A stretch of DNA of 28,721 nt from JBBQWS01 sp038210415. GTDB lineage: Bacteria > Actinomycetota > Actinomycetes > Prado026. Positions within the stretch are counted from its first letter, which is position 1, and each line of letters opens with the position of its first letter. Below the pieces are notes generated by a model, which saw only the letters and a list, made by a program, of their open reading frames with translations, made no database searches and was not told where the DNA came from. Positions 16,604 through 24,120 of this stretch are shown in pieces. Where the stretch lies: positions 1 to 28,721 of the forward strand of contig JBBQWS010000045.1 in the NCBI GenBank assembly GCA_038210415.1, read 5' to 3'. Made by a program: the position numbers and the translations under genes.

Positions 16604-16610
16604 CCGTCAA
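16583..16610 (-). promoter_or_regulatory. Predicted mraZ / dcw cluster promoter
   Basis: TTGACG (16610-16605), a 16-nt spacer and TACTGT (16588-16583) form a good sigma-A-type pair for a high-GC actinobacterium, pointing at mraZ with a leader of roughly 50 nt. The spacer and -10 overlap the first three MraZ boxes. No other strong promoter for the cluster was found upstream of mraZ. Confidence 0.65.
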
Positions 16611-16675
16611 CCCGGAAACGCCCCGAATTCGGACCGATTCGGACGCGGTCGAGCGCGACGTCGCAGGTCAACCCA

Positions 16676-16696
16676 GGTGGAGCAAAGTGGAGTACT
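16676..16696 (+). repeat. Inverted copy of the first two MraZ boxes
   Basis: The plus strand reads GGTGGAGC-AAA-GTGGAGTACT, matching GGTGGAGC-GTT-GTGGAGTACT on the minus strand at 16605-16585 in 18 of 21 positions. TGGAG occurs at 16678 and 16688, again 10 bp apart. The two copies face each other across about 70 bp. A second MraZ-binding site facing fetA is plausible but unproven. Confidence 0.6.
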
Positions 16697-16710
16697 TTCA
16701 CCCCCCTTCC

Positions 16711-16774
16711 TGTTGATCTTGAGCGTTGCGTGGCCGACACGCCGTGTCGGGCCCGCCAACGCTCAAGATCAACA
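16711..16774. repeat. 64-bp palindrome with perfect 18-bp arms
   Basis: The left arm (16711-16728, beginning TGTTGATCTTGAG) is the exact reverse complement of the right arm (16757-16774). Inside is a second perfect stem, CCGACAC (16734-16740) and GTGTCGG (16744-16750), with a 3-nt loop. Neither side has the T-run expected of an intrinsic terminator. It could be a dispersed extragenic palindrome, a miniature non-autonomous element, or a transcription block between divergent units. Confidence 0.85.
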
Positions 16775-16800
16775 CCAACTGGGGGGTGGCGGGCGGAGTT

Positions 16801-16827
16801 GGTGGAGCGAAGTGGTGCGGCGCGGTG
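16801..16827 (+). repeat. Third TGG-type array upstream of fetA
   Basis: GGTGGAGCGAAGTGG (16801-16815) matches the array at 16676-16690 in 14 of 15 positions, and TGGAG (16803), TGGTG (16813) and CGGTG (16823) again lie 10 bp apart. It ends about 27 nt before the fetA start. This could be a weak MraZ site or the remnant of a local duplication around the palindrome. Confidence 0.45.
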
Positions 16828-16853
16828 AGCGCCTTCGTGGAAGGCTGCGGGCC

Positions 16854-17567
16854 GTGGCCACCTTGTTCTCGCTCGAGCACGTGAGCCTGGCCGTCAACGA
16901 ACGACTGATCCTCGACGACGTGACCGACCACCTGCACGAAGGCCGTTGCATGGCGATCGTCGGACCGAGCGGCTCCGGCAAGAGCACCCTGCTGCGGATG
17001 CTCAACCGGTTCGAGGAGCCGACCAGTGGCCGGATCCTGCTGCGCGGCGAACCGCTGCCCGGCCTCGACGTGACCGAGCTGCGTCGCCGGGTGGGGCTCG
17101 TCGCCCAACGGCCCACCCTGCTCGCCGAGACGGTGCGCGACGAGCTACGGGTCGGCGTGCCCGAGCTCGCCGACGAGACCGCGCGACAACTGCTCGCCCG
17201 GGTCGCGCTGCCGGCCGACTACCTCGAGCGTCGCACCGAGGGGTTGTCCGGTGGAGAGGGCCAACGGGTCTGCCTGGCCCGTGCCCTGGCGGTCGGGCCC
17301 GAGGTGCTGCTGCTCGACGAGCCGACCTCCGCGCTCGACGGCGCCAGCGCGGACGCCGTCGACCAGATCGTGCGCGACCTCGTCGCCGACGGTCTGACGG
17401 TCGTCCTCGTGAGCCACGCGCTCGATCGGGCCGCAGCCGTGTCCGACGACGTGCTCGTCCTGCGCAGCGGGCGGCTCACGGCCCGCGGCCGGGCCGACGA
17501 GATCAACTTCCCGACTGCCGTGCTCGGCCGGGGCGAGGGGGCAGTCGCCGGCGAGGCCGACCCGTGA
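16854..17567 (+). CDS. fetA: ABC transporter ATP-binding protein, FetA (YbbL)-like
   Basis: 237 residues with a complete nucleotide-binding domain: Walker A GPSGSGKST (37-45), Q-loop Gln85, signature LSGGEGQ (131-137), Walker B VLLLDEP with Glu156, and switch His188. The frame is open to 16677, but the GTG at 16854 starts the domain at the right place and has GGAAGG upstream. The upstream extension would translate the palindrome and looks spurious. In E. coli FetA works with FetB in iron export or homeostasis under oxidative stress. The substrate here is inferred only from the adjacent fetB; ABC ATPases alone are not diagnostic. The stop overlaps fetB by 4 bp. Confidence 0.85.
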   Translation: MATLFSLEHVSLAVNERLILDDVTDHLHEGRCMAIVGPSGSGKSTLLRMLNRFEEPTSGRILLRGEPLPGLDVTELRRRVGLVAQRPTLLAETVRDELRVGVPELADETARQLLARVALPADYLERRTEGLSGGEGQRVCLARALAVGPEVLLLDEPTSALDGASADAVDQIVRDLVADGLTVVLVSHALDRAAAVSDDVLVLRSGRLTARGRADEINFPTAVLGRGEGAVAGEADP

Positions 17568-18337
17568 GCCCGAACGTCCCCAGCTGGACCGGCGTCGTCG
17601 CCTCCGTCGCCCTCGTCGTCCTGGCGGCCGGGATCGCCCGACGCGGTCGCCTCGGCGTCGAGCGCGACCTGCTGATCGCGGCTGTCCGCGCCTTCGTCCA
17701 GCTCGTCGCGGTCGGGGCAGTGCTGTCGTTCCTGTTCCTGCACGCGGGTCTGCTCGGTGCGCTGGCCTGGATGGCCGCCATGGTCGCGGTGGGGGGTTAC
17801 GAGGCCTCGCGCCGGGCCAAGGGTCTGCCCGGGGCGCTGCGGTCGGCGACGCTGGGCATCGGGATCGGTGCAGTCACCACGCTGGGCATCCTGGTCGTCT
17901 TCCGGGTGATCTCCACGGAGCCGCGCGTGCTCGTACCCGTGGGCGGCATGGTGATCTCGGGCTGCATGAACATTGCAGCGATCGTCCTGCGCGGGCTGCG
18001 GACCTCCGCGGTGGAGCAGCGGCCGCAGATCGAAGCCCGGCTCGCCCTCGGCCTGCACGCCCGAGAGGCGCTGGCTCCGCTCGTCCGCTCGACCGTACGC
18101 ATGGCGACGATCCCGGCGATCGACACGACCAAGGTCGTCGGCATCATCTCGCTGCCCGGCGCGATGACCGGGCTCATCCTGGCCGGGGTCGACCCGCTGA
18201 CCGCGATCCGCTACCAGATCGTCGTGATGTACATGCTTCTGGCGGCCGGCGCGGTCACCGCGCTGGTCACCAGCCGACTGGCCGAAGCTGCCCTGTTCGA
18301 CGACGCGCAGCGGCTGCGGCGGATGCCGTTCGCATGA
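17564..18337 (+). CDS. fetB: FetB (YbbM)-like ABC transporter permease
   Basis: 257 residues, UPF0014/FetB family, with about seven membrane helices. Family landmarks are visible: an AAVRAFVQLVAVGAVL first core helix, GGMVISGCMNIAAIVL, and the long REALAPLVRSTVRMATIPAIDTTKVVGIISLPGAMTGLILAG segment that is the best conserved part of the family. It forms the membrane half of the exporter with the upstream ATPase, to which it is coupled by a GTGA overlap. Iron is the substrate proposed for the E. coli pair; here it is not shown. Its place between the dcw cluster and the moxR operon looks unusual to me. Confidence 0.9.
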   Translation: MSPNVPSWTGVVASVALVVLAAGIARRGRLGVERDLLIAAVRAFVQLVAVGAVLSFLFLHAGLLGALAWMAAMVAVGGYEASRRAKGLPGALRSATLGIGIGAVTTLGILVVFRVISTEPRVLVPVGGMVISGCMNIAAIVLRGLRTSAVEQRPQIEARLALGLHAREALAPLVRSTVRMATIPAIDTTKVVGIISLPGAMTGLILAGVDPLTAIRYQIVVMYMLLAAGAVTALVTSRLAEAALFDDAQRLRRMPFA

Positions 18338-18376
18338 GAATCCCGAAGGGCGTAGGCGGTTTGGCGACACTCGGGC

Positions 18377-18391
18377 TTTAATCATCCAATG
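18377..18391 (+). promoter_or_regulatory. Possible leaderless start for moxR
   Basis: No Shine-Dalgarno sequence precedes the moxR ATG at 18389. Instead TTTAAT (18377-18382), a good -10 hexamer, ends six bases before the ATG, which would put transcription start at or next to the A of ATG. Leaderless mRNAs are frequent in actinobacteria. I could not see a convincing -35 element. Confidence 0.45.
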
Positions 18392-19360
18392 ACCTACGAA
18401 GCGACCGCTCCGCTCGACCTCGACGCGCTCGGGATCTCTGCGGGTCGGATCCGGTCCGCCGTCGAGACCGTCATCGCTGGCAAGGCCGACACGATCCGGC
18501 TCGCGCTGACCGTGCTCCTCGCGGAGGGCCACCTGCTGATCGAGGACGTTCCGGGCGTCGGCAAGACCATGCTCGCCAAGTCCTTGGCCCGGTCGCTCGA
18601 CTGCTCGATGCGGCGGATCCAGTTCACTCCTGACCTGCTCCCCAGCGACATCACCGGAGTCTCGGTCTACAACCAGGAGTCCCGCGAGTTCGAGTTCAAG
18701 CCGGGCGCCATCTTCGCCAACATCGTGCTCGGCGACGAGATCAACCGGGCGTCTCCGAAGACGCAGTCCGCGCTGCTGGAGTGCATGGAGGAGCGCCAGG
18801 TCACCATCGACGGGACGACGTACGAGCTGGCCGGCCCGTTCATGGTGCTCGCCACCCAGAACCCGATCGAGATGGAGGGCACGTACCCGCTGCCCGAGGC
18901 CCAGCGCGACCGCTTCATGGTGCGGCTGTCGATGGGCTACCCCGATGTCGACGCCGAGCTCGCGATGGTCGAGGGCCACGGCGCCGGCGACCCGCTCGAA
19001 GCGCTGCGGCCCGTCGCGGACGCCCGCGAGATCGCCCAGCTCATCGACGTCGTCAAGGCCGTGCACGTCTCCGACGCCGTGCGTCGTTACGCCATCGCGC
19101 TGGTGACGGCGACTCGCAGCTCCCCCGACCTCCGACTCGGCGCCTCGCCGCGCGCGACCCTGCACCTGCTCAGGGCGGCGAAGGCTGCGGCCGCGCTCGA
19201 CGACCGCAACTACGTGCTGCCGGACGACGTGCAGACCCTCGCGGGACCGGTGCTGGCACACCGGTTGCTGCTGACCGCCGAGGCTCAGATCTCGCGACGT
19301 TCTGCGCTGCAGATCGTGGCGGAGCTGGTCGCACGAACCCCTCTGCCCGACGCCCGCTAA
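18389..19360 (+). CDS. MoxR-family AAA+ ATPase
   Basis: 323 residues. Walker A is PGVGKT (55-60) and Walker B is LGDEIN (Asp116/Glu117). Sensor-1 Asn158 lies in ATQNPIEMEGTYPLPEAQRDRF, the diagnostic MoxR segment, followed by the lid domain ending in RATLHLLRAAKAAA. MoxR ATPases act as chaperones or assembly factors, usually with DUF58/VWA proteins encoded beside them. It starts a three-gene plus-strand set with the DUF58 and transglutaminase proteins. It is 51 nt after fetB, and the putative promoter in that gap suggests a separate transcript. The partner or substrate is unknown. Confidence 0.95.
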   Translation: MTYEATAPLDLDALGISAGRIRSAVETVIAGKADTIRLALTVLLAEGHLLIEDVPGVGKTMLAKSLARSLDCSMRRIQFTPDLLPSDITGVSVYNQESREFEFKPGAIFANIVLGDEINRASPKTQSALLECMEERQVTIDGTTYELAGPFMVLATQNPIEMEGTYPLPEAQRDRFMVRLSMGYPDVDAELAMVEGHGAGDPLEALRPVADAREIAQLIDVVKAVHVSDAVRRYAIALVTATRSSPDLRLGASPRATLHLLRAAKAAAALDDRNYVLPDDVQTLAGPVLAHRLLLTAEAQISRRSALQIVAELVARTPLPDAR

Positions 19361-19381
19361 GGCGAGGAAGGCGAACAGCTC

Positions 19382-20665
19382 ATGCGGCAAGCACTGACCG
19401 GACTCACGACACGTGGACGCAGCTTCCTCGGCGCGGGGCTGGCGGCCGCGGTCAGCGCGCTGATCTTCGGACAGGACGACCTGCTCCGGGTCGCCATCCT
19501 GGTGCTGACCCTGCCGCTCGTGAGCGCTCTGGTCGTCTCCCGTACGCGGTACCGGCTGGCCAGCAGCCGCCGGATGGAACCCGCCCGGATCTCCGCCGGG
19601 CAGGAGGCGCGTGTCGTCCTGCGTCTGGAGAACGTGAGCCGCCTGCCCACCGGGCTACTGCTCGTCGAGGACCGGATCCCCTACGTCCTCGGGGCGCGGC
19701 CGAGGTTCGTGCTCGACCGGGTCGAGCCACAGGGCACCCGCGAGGTCGACTACCTCGTCCGGTCCGAGGTTCGGGGCAAGTTCGCCGTGGGACCGCTGAC
19801 GATCAAGCTGACCGACCCGTTCGGCATGTGCGAGCTCGTCCGGTCGTTCACCCGCACCGACACCTTCGTCGTCACCCCCGTCGTCGAGCGGCTGCCCGCC
19901 GTCTCCCTGGGCGGCGACTGGGCGGGCACCGGCGAGAGCCGGATGCGCACCATGGCGTCGGCCGGTGAGGACGACGTCATCACCCGCGAGTACCGACGCG
20001 GCGACGACCTGCGCCGGGTGCACTGGCGCTCGACCGCGCGCTACGGCGAGCTGATGGTGCGGCGTGAGGAGCAACCCTGGGAGAGCCGGGCCGTTCTCCT
20101 GCTCGACTCGCGTGCGACGGCCCACCGTGGCACCGGAGCGGCATCCTCGCTCGAGGCGGCCATCTCGGCGACCGCTTCCGTCGGCGCCCACCTGATCCGT
20201 GGCGGCTTCGCCGTCAACCTGCTCACCGACACCGGTCAGCTGCTGGTGTCCGACACCCTCGACGTCCAGGGTGCGACCCACGAGGACACCCTGCTCGACT
20301 CGCTGGCCGTCCTCGGCCCCTCCGAACTCAGGGTGCTCAACGCCGTATCACCCGCACTGCGGCACTCCGGCGACGGGCTCACCGTGGCAGTCCTGGGTGC
20401 CGTCACCACCGCGGAGGCCGCCGAGCTGGTCCGGGCCCGGCACAGCACCGGCACCTCGGTGGCGATCGTCCTCGACGTCGAGACCTGGCGGGCCGAGACC
20501 CGCGACCGGCAACCGGTCGCCGACCCGAGCGGCGCGATCATGGTGCTGCGCTCGGCCGGCTGGCGGGTGGTGTCGCTGTCCGCCGGCGAGCCGCTCGCCG
20601 AGGCCTGGCCGTTCGCCGCCCACACCTCGACGACGTTCCTGTCCGCGACCGGCGGCGACGCATGA
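19382..20665 (+). CDS. DUF58 domain-containing membrane-anchored protein
   Basis: 427 residues. Two closely spaced hydrophobic helices near the N-terminus (about 14-30 and 35-52) anchor a beta-rich region. The DUF58 signature REYRRGDDLRRVHWRSTARYGELMVR follows (about 203-228), and then a VWA-like segment beginning AVLLLDSR. DUF58 proteins are the usual partners of MoxR ATPases. AGGAAGG lies about 11 nt upstream of the ATG. The 22-nt gap after moxR and the 4-bp ATGA overlap with the transglutaminase gene indicate one operon. Molecular function is not established for the family. Confidence 0.92.
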   Translation: MRQALTGLTTRGRSFLGAGLAAAVSALIFGQDDLLRVAILVLTLPLVSALVVSRTRYRLASSRRMEPARISAGQEARVVLRLENVSRLPTGLLLVEDRIPYVLGARPRFVLDRVEPQGTREVDYLVRSEVRGKFAVGPLTIKLTDPFGMCELVRSFTRTDTFVVTPVVERLPAVSLGGDWAGTGESRMRTMASAGEDDVITREYRRGDDLRRVHWRSTARYGELMVRREEQPWESRAVLLLDSRATAHRGTGAASSLEAAISATASVGAHLIRGGFAVNLLTDTGQLLVSDTLDVQGATHEDTLLDSLAVLGPSELRVLNAVSPALRHSGDGLTVAVLGAVTTAEAAELVRARHSTGTSVAIVLDVETWRAETRDRQPVADPSGAIMVLRSAGWRVVSLSAGEPLAEAWPFAAHTSTTFLSATGGDA

Positions 20666-23076
20666 CCAGCCGCAGCCGGCTCACGGTCGCCGCCGCCCTG
20701 GCTTCACTGCTGGCGGCGCTCAGCCTGAGCGCGACCTTCCGGACCGGGACCTGGTTCTGGCCCGCGGTCGCCGCCGTCGCGGTCACGTCGGCCGGCTGCG
20801 CCCTCGGTCGCCGGCTCGAGCTGCCACGCCCGGTGGTTCCGCTCGTCGGCCTGGTCGGCCTGATCGTCCTGGTCACCTGGTTGTTCGCGGACGACGCGAT
20901 CCTCGGGCTGCTCCCTGGACCGGGCGCGATCGCCTCGCTGCACGAGCTCGCCGTCGAAGCCGGTCGGGCCATGACGCGTTACACGTCCCCCGCGCCGACC
21001 ACCACCGGGCTGCTGCTGGTCAGCACCGCCGGCGTCGGTTTCATCGCGCTCGTCGTCGACACCGTCGCGGTGACGTACCGCTCGGCCGCCCTCGCCGGGG
21101 TACCCCTGCTGGCGCTGTACGCGGTGCCGGTGACGATCGTGAAGAGCGGTGTTCCTTGGCCGTTGTTCGTGATCGGCGCGATCGGCTGGCTCGCGCTGAT
21201 GCTCGCCGAGGGCCGCGACCGGTTGTCGGGCTGGGGCCGTTCCTTGGGGCGCCGCGAGGCCCGGGTGACTGTCGACACGGCGCCGGCGAGTGGCACCACA
21301 GGCTCCGGTGGTACCGCAGTCTCGGCCGAACCGCTCGGCATCGTGGGCCGTCGGATCGGCGCGGCGGCCCTCGGTCTGGCCGTCGTGGTCCCCGCGATCC
21401 TGCCCTCGATCGGTGGCGGTCTGTTCCCGGGCGGAGGCAGCGGGCCCGGACCCGGCCGGGGCAAGGGGTCCGCCTCGTCCGTCACGGTGAACCCCTTGGT
21501 GCAGATCGGGTCCGACCTCAACTCGCTCACGGACGCCGAGGTGCTGCGCTACTTCAGCAACGACCCGCAGCCGGACTACCTGCGGATGGCCACGCTCGAC
21601 ATCTTCGACGGCAAGGTGTGGCAGCCGGCCAGCCTCACCGCCACCGGCCTGGCCAGCGACCCCATGCCGCGCGCGCCCGGGCTGGCCAGCGACGTGCCGT
21701 CCGCCGAGATCACCACCCGGATCTCGCTGACCCGGTTGAGGCAGACCTGGGCGCCGGTGCTCTACCCGACGACCAAGGTCAGCGGGCTCGACGACAACTG
21801 GGCGTACGACGGTGCCACGCGCAACGTGTTCTCGGTGACCGGAGTCAGCGCGCAGGGGAACACGTACGAGGTGACGAGCCGGCACCTGCAGCCGACCGTC
21901 GAGCAGCTGAAGTTCGCCGGGCCGGCCCCGGTCGACCTCAAGAGCCGCTACACCGCGCTACCGGTTCGGTTCCCCGACTCGGTCACCACCTTGGCCAAGA
22001 CCGTTACGGCCGGGGCGACCACCGACTTCGAGCGGGCGGTGCTGCTGCAGCAGTTCTTCCTCAACGAGAAGAACGGGTTCCGTTACAACACCCGGGCCAG
22101 CACGACCGCGGAGTCCCCGCTCGTCAACTTCCTCGACACGCGACAGGGCTTCTGCCAGCAGTTCGCCGGGACCTTCGCCGCGATGGCCCGCTCGATCGGT
22201 CTGCCTACGCGAGTCGACGTCGGCTTCACCCGGGGGACGCTCACCCCCGACGGCGACTACCTCGTGACGTTGCGCAACGCGCATGCCTGGCCCGAGGTCT
22301 ACTTCGATGGCGTCGGCTGGATGCGCTTCGAGCCGACACCCGGGCCGACCGGCGTGGCTGCGCCGCCGTGGGCACCGGCCGGCGGTCCCGGTGTCAACAT
22401 CCCTGGCGGCACCGCCACGGGCGACGGGACCGCCGGGGGTAGCAAGAAGGACCAGCTGACCAAGCGGGAGGCCGAAGGCCAGATCCGCGGCGGCGTCGGA
22501 AGCGTGACCTCGTCGGCGACCGGGCAGCGGTTCCCGTGGCTGTTCCTCGGTGGCGCGCTGCTCCTGGCAGGCCTGCTGCTGACACCGGCCGCCGTCCGGT
22601 CACTGCGCCGCCGCCGCCGCCTCGCTGGTCACCTGGACCCACGCACCGCCATCACCTCGGCCTGGACCGAACTGTCCGACGCGGGGATGGACCTGGATAA
22701 TCCGTGGTCCAGCGCGCGAACCCCGCGCCGAACCGCGGACTGGCTCAGCGCCGCGTACTTCGAGCCGGAGGCGACGGCCGCGGTCGGACGGCTGGCGCGG
22801 GCGCTCGAGCGGGTCCGGTACGCCCCCGCGGACGCCCCGCTTCCGGCCACCGAGCACAGCGTCGGCGCCGACGCCCGCCTGGTCCTCAAGGCGATGGACC
22901 AGGCTGCGTCGCCGCGCACCCGCTGGCGGGCCAGGCTGATGCCCCGCTCCGTGGTGTCGGCGACGGCGAACCATGTGGCGGACGGGCTGGATGCCGTCGA
23001 CCAGTCGGGGGCCAGGTTGACGGGCGCATTGCGACGGCTGGGTCGGTCCGTGTGGCCGCGGCGGGCTTCTGTCTGA
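20662..23076 (+). CDS. TgpA-like membrane transglutaminase-domain protein
   Basis: 804 residues. An N-terminal block of about six membrane helices (to about residue 250) leads to an extracytoplasmic region holding a transglutaminase-like core. The nucleophile is Cys498 (QGFCQQFAGTFAAMARS) and the general base is His541 (NAHAWPEVYFDG). The position of the usual triad Asp, about 16 residues after the His, is Glu557 in RFEPTPG; Asp549 also lies nearby. Another membrane helix (about 615-635) is followed by a DUF4129-like cytoplasmic domain. TgpA in Pseudomonas is an essential periplasmic enzyme; the substrate here is unknown. Linkage to MoxR/DUF58 and to the dcw cluster suggests envelope work, by inference. 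Confidence 0.92.
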   Translation: MTSRSRLTVAAALASLLAALSLSATFRTGTWFWPAVAAVAVTSAGCALGRRLELPRPVVPLVGLVGLIVLVTWLFADDAILGLLPGPGAIASLHELAVEAGRAMTRYTSPAPTTTGLLLVSTAGVGFIALVVDTVAVTYRSAALAGVPLLALYAVPVTIVKSGVPWPLFVIGAIGWLALMLAEGRDRLSGWGRSLGRREARVTVDTAPASGTTGSGGTAVSAEPLGIVGRRIGAAALGLAVVVPAILPSIGGGLFPGGGSGPGPGRGKGSASSVTVNPLVQIGSDLNSLTDAEVLRYFSNDPQPDYLRMATLDIFDGKVWQPASLTATGLASDPMPRAPGLASDVPSAEITTRISLTRLRQTWAPVLYPTTKVSGLDDNWAYDGATRNVFSVTGVSAQGNTYEVTSRHLQPTVEQLKFAGPAPVDLKSRYTALPVRFPDSVTTLAKTVTAGATTDFERAVLLQQFFLNEKNGFRYNTRASTTAESPLVNFLDTRQGFCQQFAGTFAAMARSIGLPTRVDVGFTRGTLTPDGDYLVTLRNAHAWPEVYFDGVGWMRFEPTPGPTGVAAPPWAPAGGPGVNIPGGTATGDGTAGGSKKDQLTKREAEGQIRGGVGSVTSSATGQRFPWLFLGGALLLAGLLLTPAAVRSLRRRRRLAGHLDPRTAITSAWTELSDAGMDLDNPWSSARTPRRTADWLSAAYFEPEATAAVGRLARALERVRYAPADAPLPATEHSVGADARLVLKAMDQAASPRTRWRARLMPRSVVSATANHVADGLDAVDQSGARLTGALRRLGRSVWPRRASV

Positions 23077-23133
23077 AGGGTCTCGTCCGGCGGGTCGAGG
23101 AGTACGCTCGGCCGCCTGAGAGGGAGGTGCCCG

Positions 23134-23583
23134 GTGACGACACAGGGATCCGAGTCCATCATGATCGAGGCCTCGCCGGAAGCAGTGTGGCCATGGGTCG
23201 CCCGACTCGAGAAGCACCCTGAATGGTCTCCGCAGCCCTACCGGGTCGAGCTCGTGTCAGGCGAACCCGAGACCGTCGGCTGCACCTATCGGTCGGTCGG
23301 GGTGGTGCCGGGAGACAAGAACCACGCGAACGAGGTCGAGGTCTCCGAGGTGGTCCCGGGTCGCCGCTTCGCGCTGCGCGCCCACGACGAGAACGGGTAC
23401 TTCGAGAACTCGTTCGACCTTCAGCCGTCCGGGACCGGGACCGAGGTGACGTTCAAGCTCGTCTTCCCGCAGATGAAGGGGGTGACGAAGTTCCTGCTGC
23501 CGGTGCTCTTCCCGATCGTCGGCAAGTCGGACATGCGCAAGCGGATGGCCCTGCTGAAGGCGAAGGTGGAATCGGGCGCCTGA
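23134..23583 (+). CDS. SRPBCC-family (polyketide cyclase/START-like) small protein
   Basis: 149 residues covering a single SRPBCC fold. The first strand is ESIMIEASPEAVWPWVARLEKHPEWSP, typical of this superfamily. Alternating beta strands follow (VSEVVPGRRFALRA, then GTGTEVTFKLVF) and a C-terminal helix from about 118. The GTG start has a strong AGGGAGG Shine-Dalgarno sequence 6 nt upstream. It follows the transglutaminase gene by 57 nt and ends convergently 25 nt from the DUF3040 gene. Members bind hydrophobic ligands or act as cyclases or toxins; no specific ligand can be assigned here. Confidence 0.85.
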   Translation: MTTQGSESIMIEASPEAVWPWVARLEKHPEWSPQPYRVELVSGEPETVGCTYRSVGVVPGDKNHANEVEVSEVVPGRRFALRAHDENGYFENSFDLQPSGTGTEVTFKLVFPQMKGVTKFLLPVLFPIVGKSDMRKRMALLKAKVESGA

Positions 23584-23608
23584 TTAGCTAGTGGGTGAGC
23601 GGCTCGGC

Positions 23609-24016
23609 TCAGGAACCGTCCTGCTCGCGACGGCGACGCCAGCGCTCCTCTGCGCGGTCCATCAGGCCGGCCCTGGGTGCCTTGGCTGTCTTGCCTTTCG
23701 CCGCGGGGCGTCCACCGGGGGTGGCGATCCCGAGGTCACCGGGCTGAGGGGTGCGCCGCCAGTTGGTGATGGCCCAGATGGCCGAACCGAGCATGACGAT
23801 AAAACCGACGACGCTGATCACCGTCTGTGAGCGGGCGATTCCGACCGGCAGCATGGCCAGGCCGGCGACCAATCCGATGGCGCCGTAGGCCGCTCGACGA
23901 CGGTAGCGTCCACGCAGGTCGGACCCGCGGAGCGCTGTCGCGAACTTGGGGTCCTCGGCGTACAGCGCTCGCTCCATCTGCTCGAGCAGTCTCTGCTCGT
24001 GCTCAGAGAGCGGCAC
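23609..24016 (-). CDS. DUF3040 domain-containing membrane protein
   Basis: 135 residues. The N-terminal MPLSEHEQRLLEQMERALYAEDPKFATAL is the hallmark of DUF3040, an actinobacterial family of unknown function. Two membrane helices follow (about 42-61 and 66-84), then a basic Ala/Lys/Arg-rich cytoplasmic tail. The GTG start has GAGGAGGAG directly upstream. It lies 104 nt after dinB on the same strand. That gap holds TATAAC and TATGCT hexamers and a GGTCA...TGACC inverted repeat (24033-24048) that may be a promoter and operator, so it need not share the dinB transcript. Confidence 0.93.
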   Translation of the reverse strand: MPLSEHEQRLLEQMERALYAEDPKFATALRGSDLRGRYRRRAAYGAIGLVAGLAMLPVGIARSQTVISVVGFIVMLGSAIWAITNWRRTPQPGDLGIATPGGRPAAKGKTAKAPRAGLMDRAEERWRRRREQDGS

Positions 24017-24032
24017 GACTCCTCCTCGCAGT

Positions 24033-24048
24033 GGTCAGGCTTTTGACC
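24033..24048. other. GGTCA-N6-TGACC inverted repeat upstream of the DUF3040 gene
   Basis: A 5-bp perfect inverted repeat with a 6-nt centre lies 17 nt upstream of the DUF3040 start codon, between AT-rich -10-like hexamers (TATAAC, TATGCT on the minus strand) and the ribosome-binding site. It could be a small operator, but it is short enough to arise by chance. Confidence 0.3.
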
Positions 24049-24120
24049 CGTGGTTATAGGGCCAGCATAAGCAGGCATCGGCGCAAGCGAAACCCGACTG
24101 AAGGAACGGTTCGGGCACGT

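Larger units (their letters stand above)
16529..16853. other. Divergent intergenic regulatory region between mraZ and fetA
   Basis: This 325-nt stretch contains no convincing gene. From left to right it holds the mraZ ribosome-binding site, the five-box MraZ array with the mraZ promoter, an inverted two-box TGGAG array (16676-16696), a C-run, a 64-bp palindrome (16711-16774), and a third TGG-type array (16801-16827) just before fetA. The mraZ side is well explained. On the fetA side I could not find a clear -35/-10 pair. Confidence 0.8.

Noticed and set aside
17219..19390. A 723-codon minus-strand frame opposite fetAB and moxR
   Set aside because: It is His/Arg/Gln-rich antisense shadow of three well recognised plus-strand genes, typical of very GC-rich DNA.
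20199..22442. A 747-codon plus-strand frame across the DUF58 and transglutaminase genes
   Set aside because: Arg/Pro-rich with no motifs, lying over two recognised genes in another frame.
23584..23611. TGAGC-N6-GCTCA symmetry as a terminator between the convergent SRPBCC and DUF3040 genes
   Set aside because: A 5-bp stem without a T-run is too weak to call, although some termination signal is expected here.
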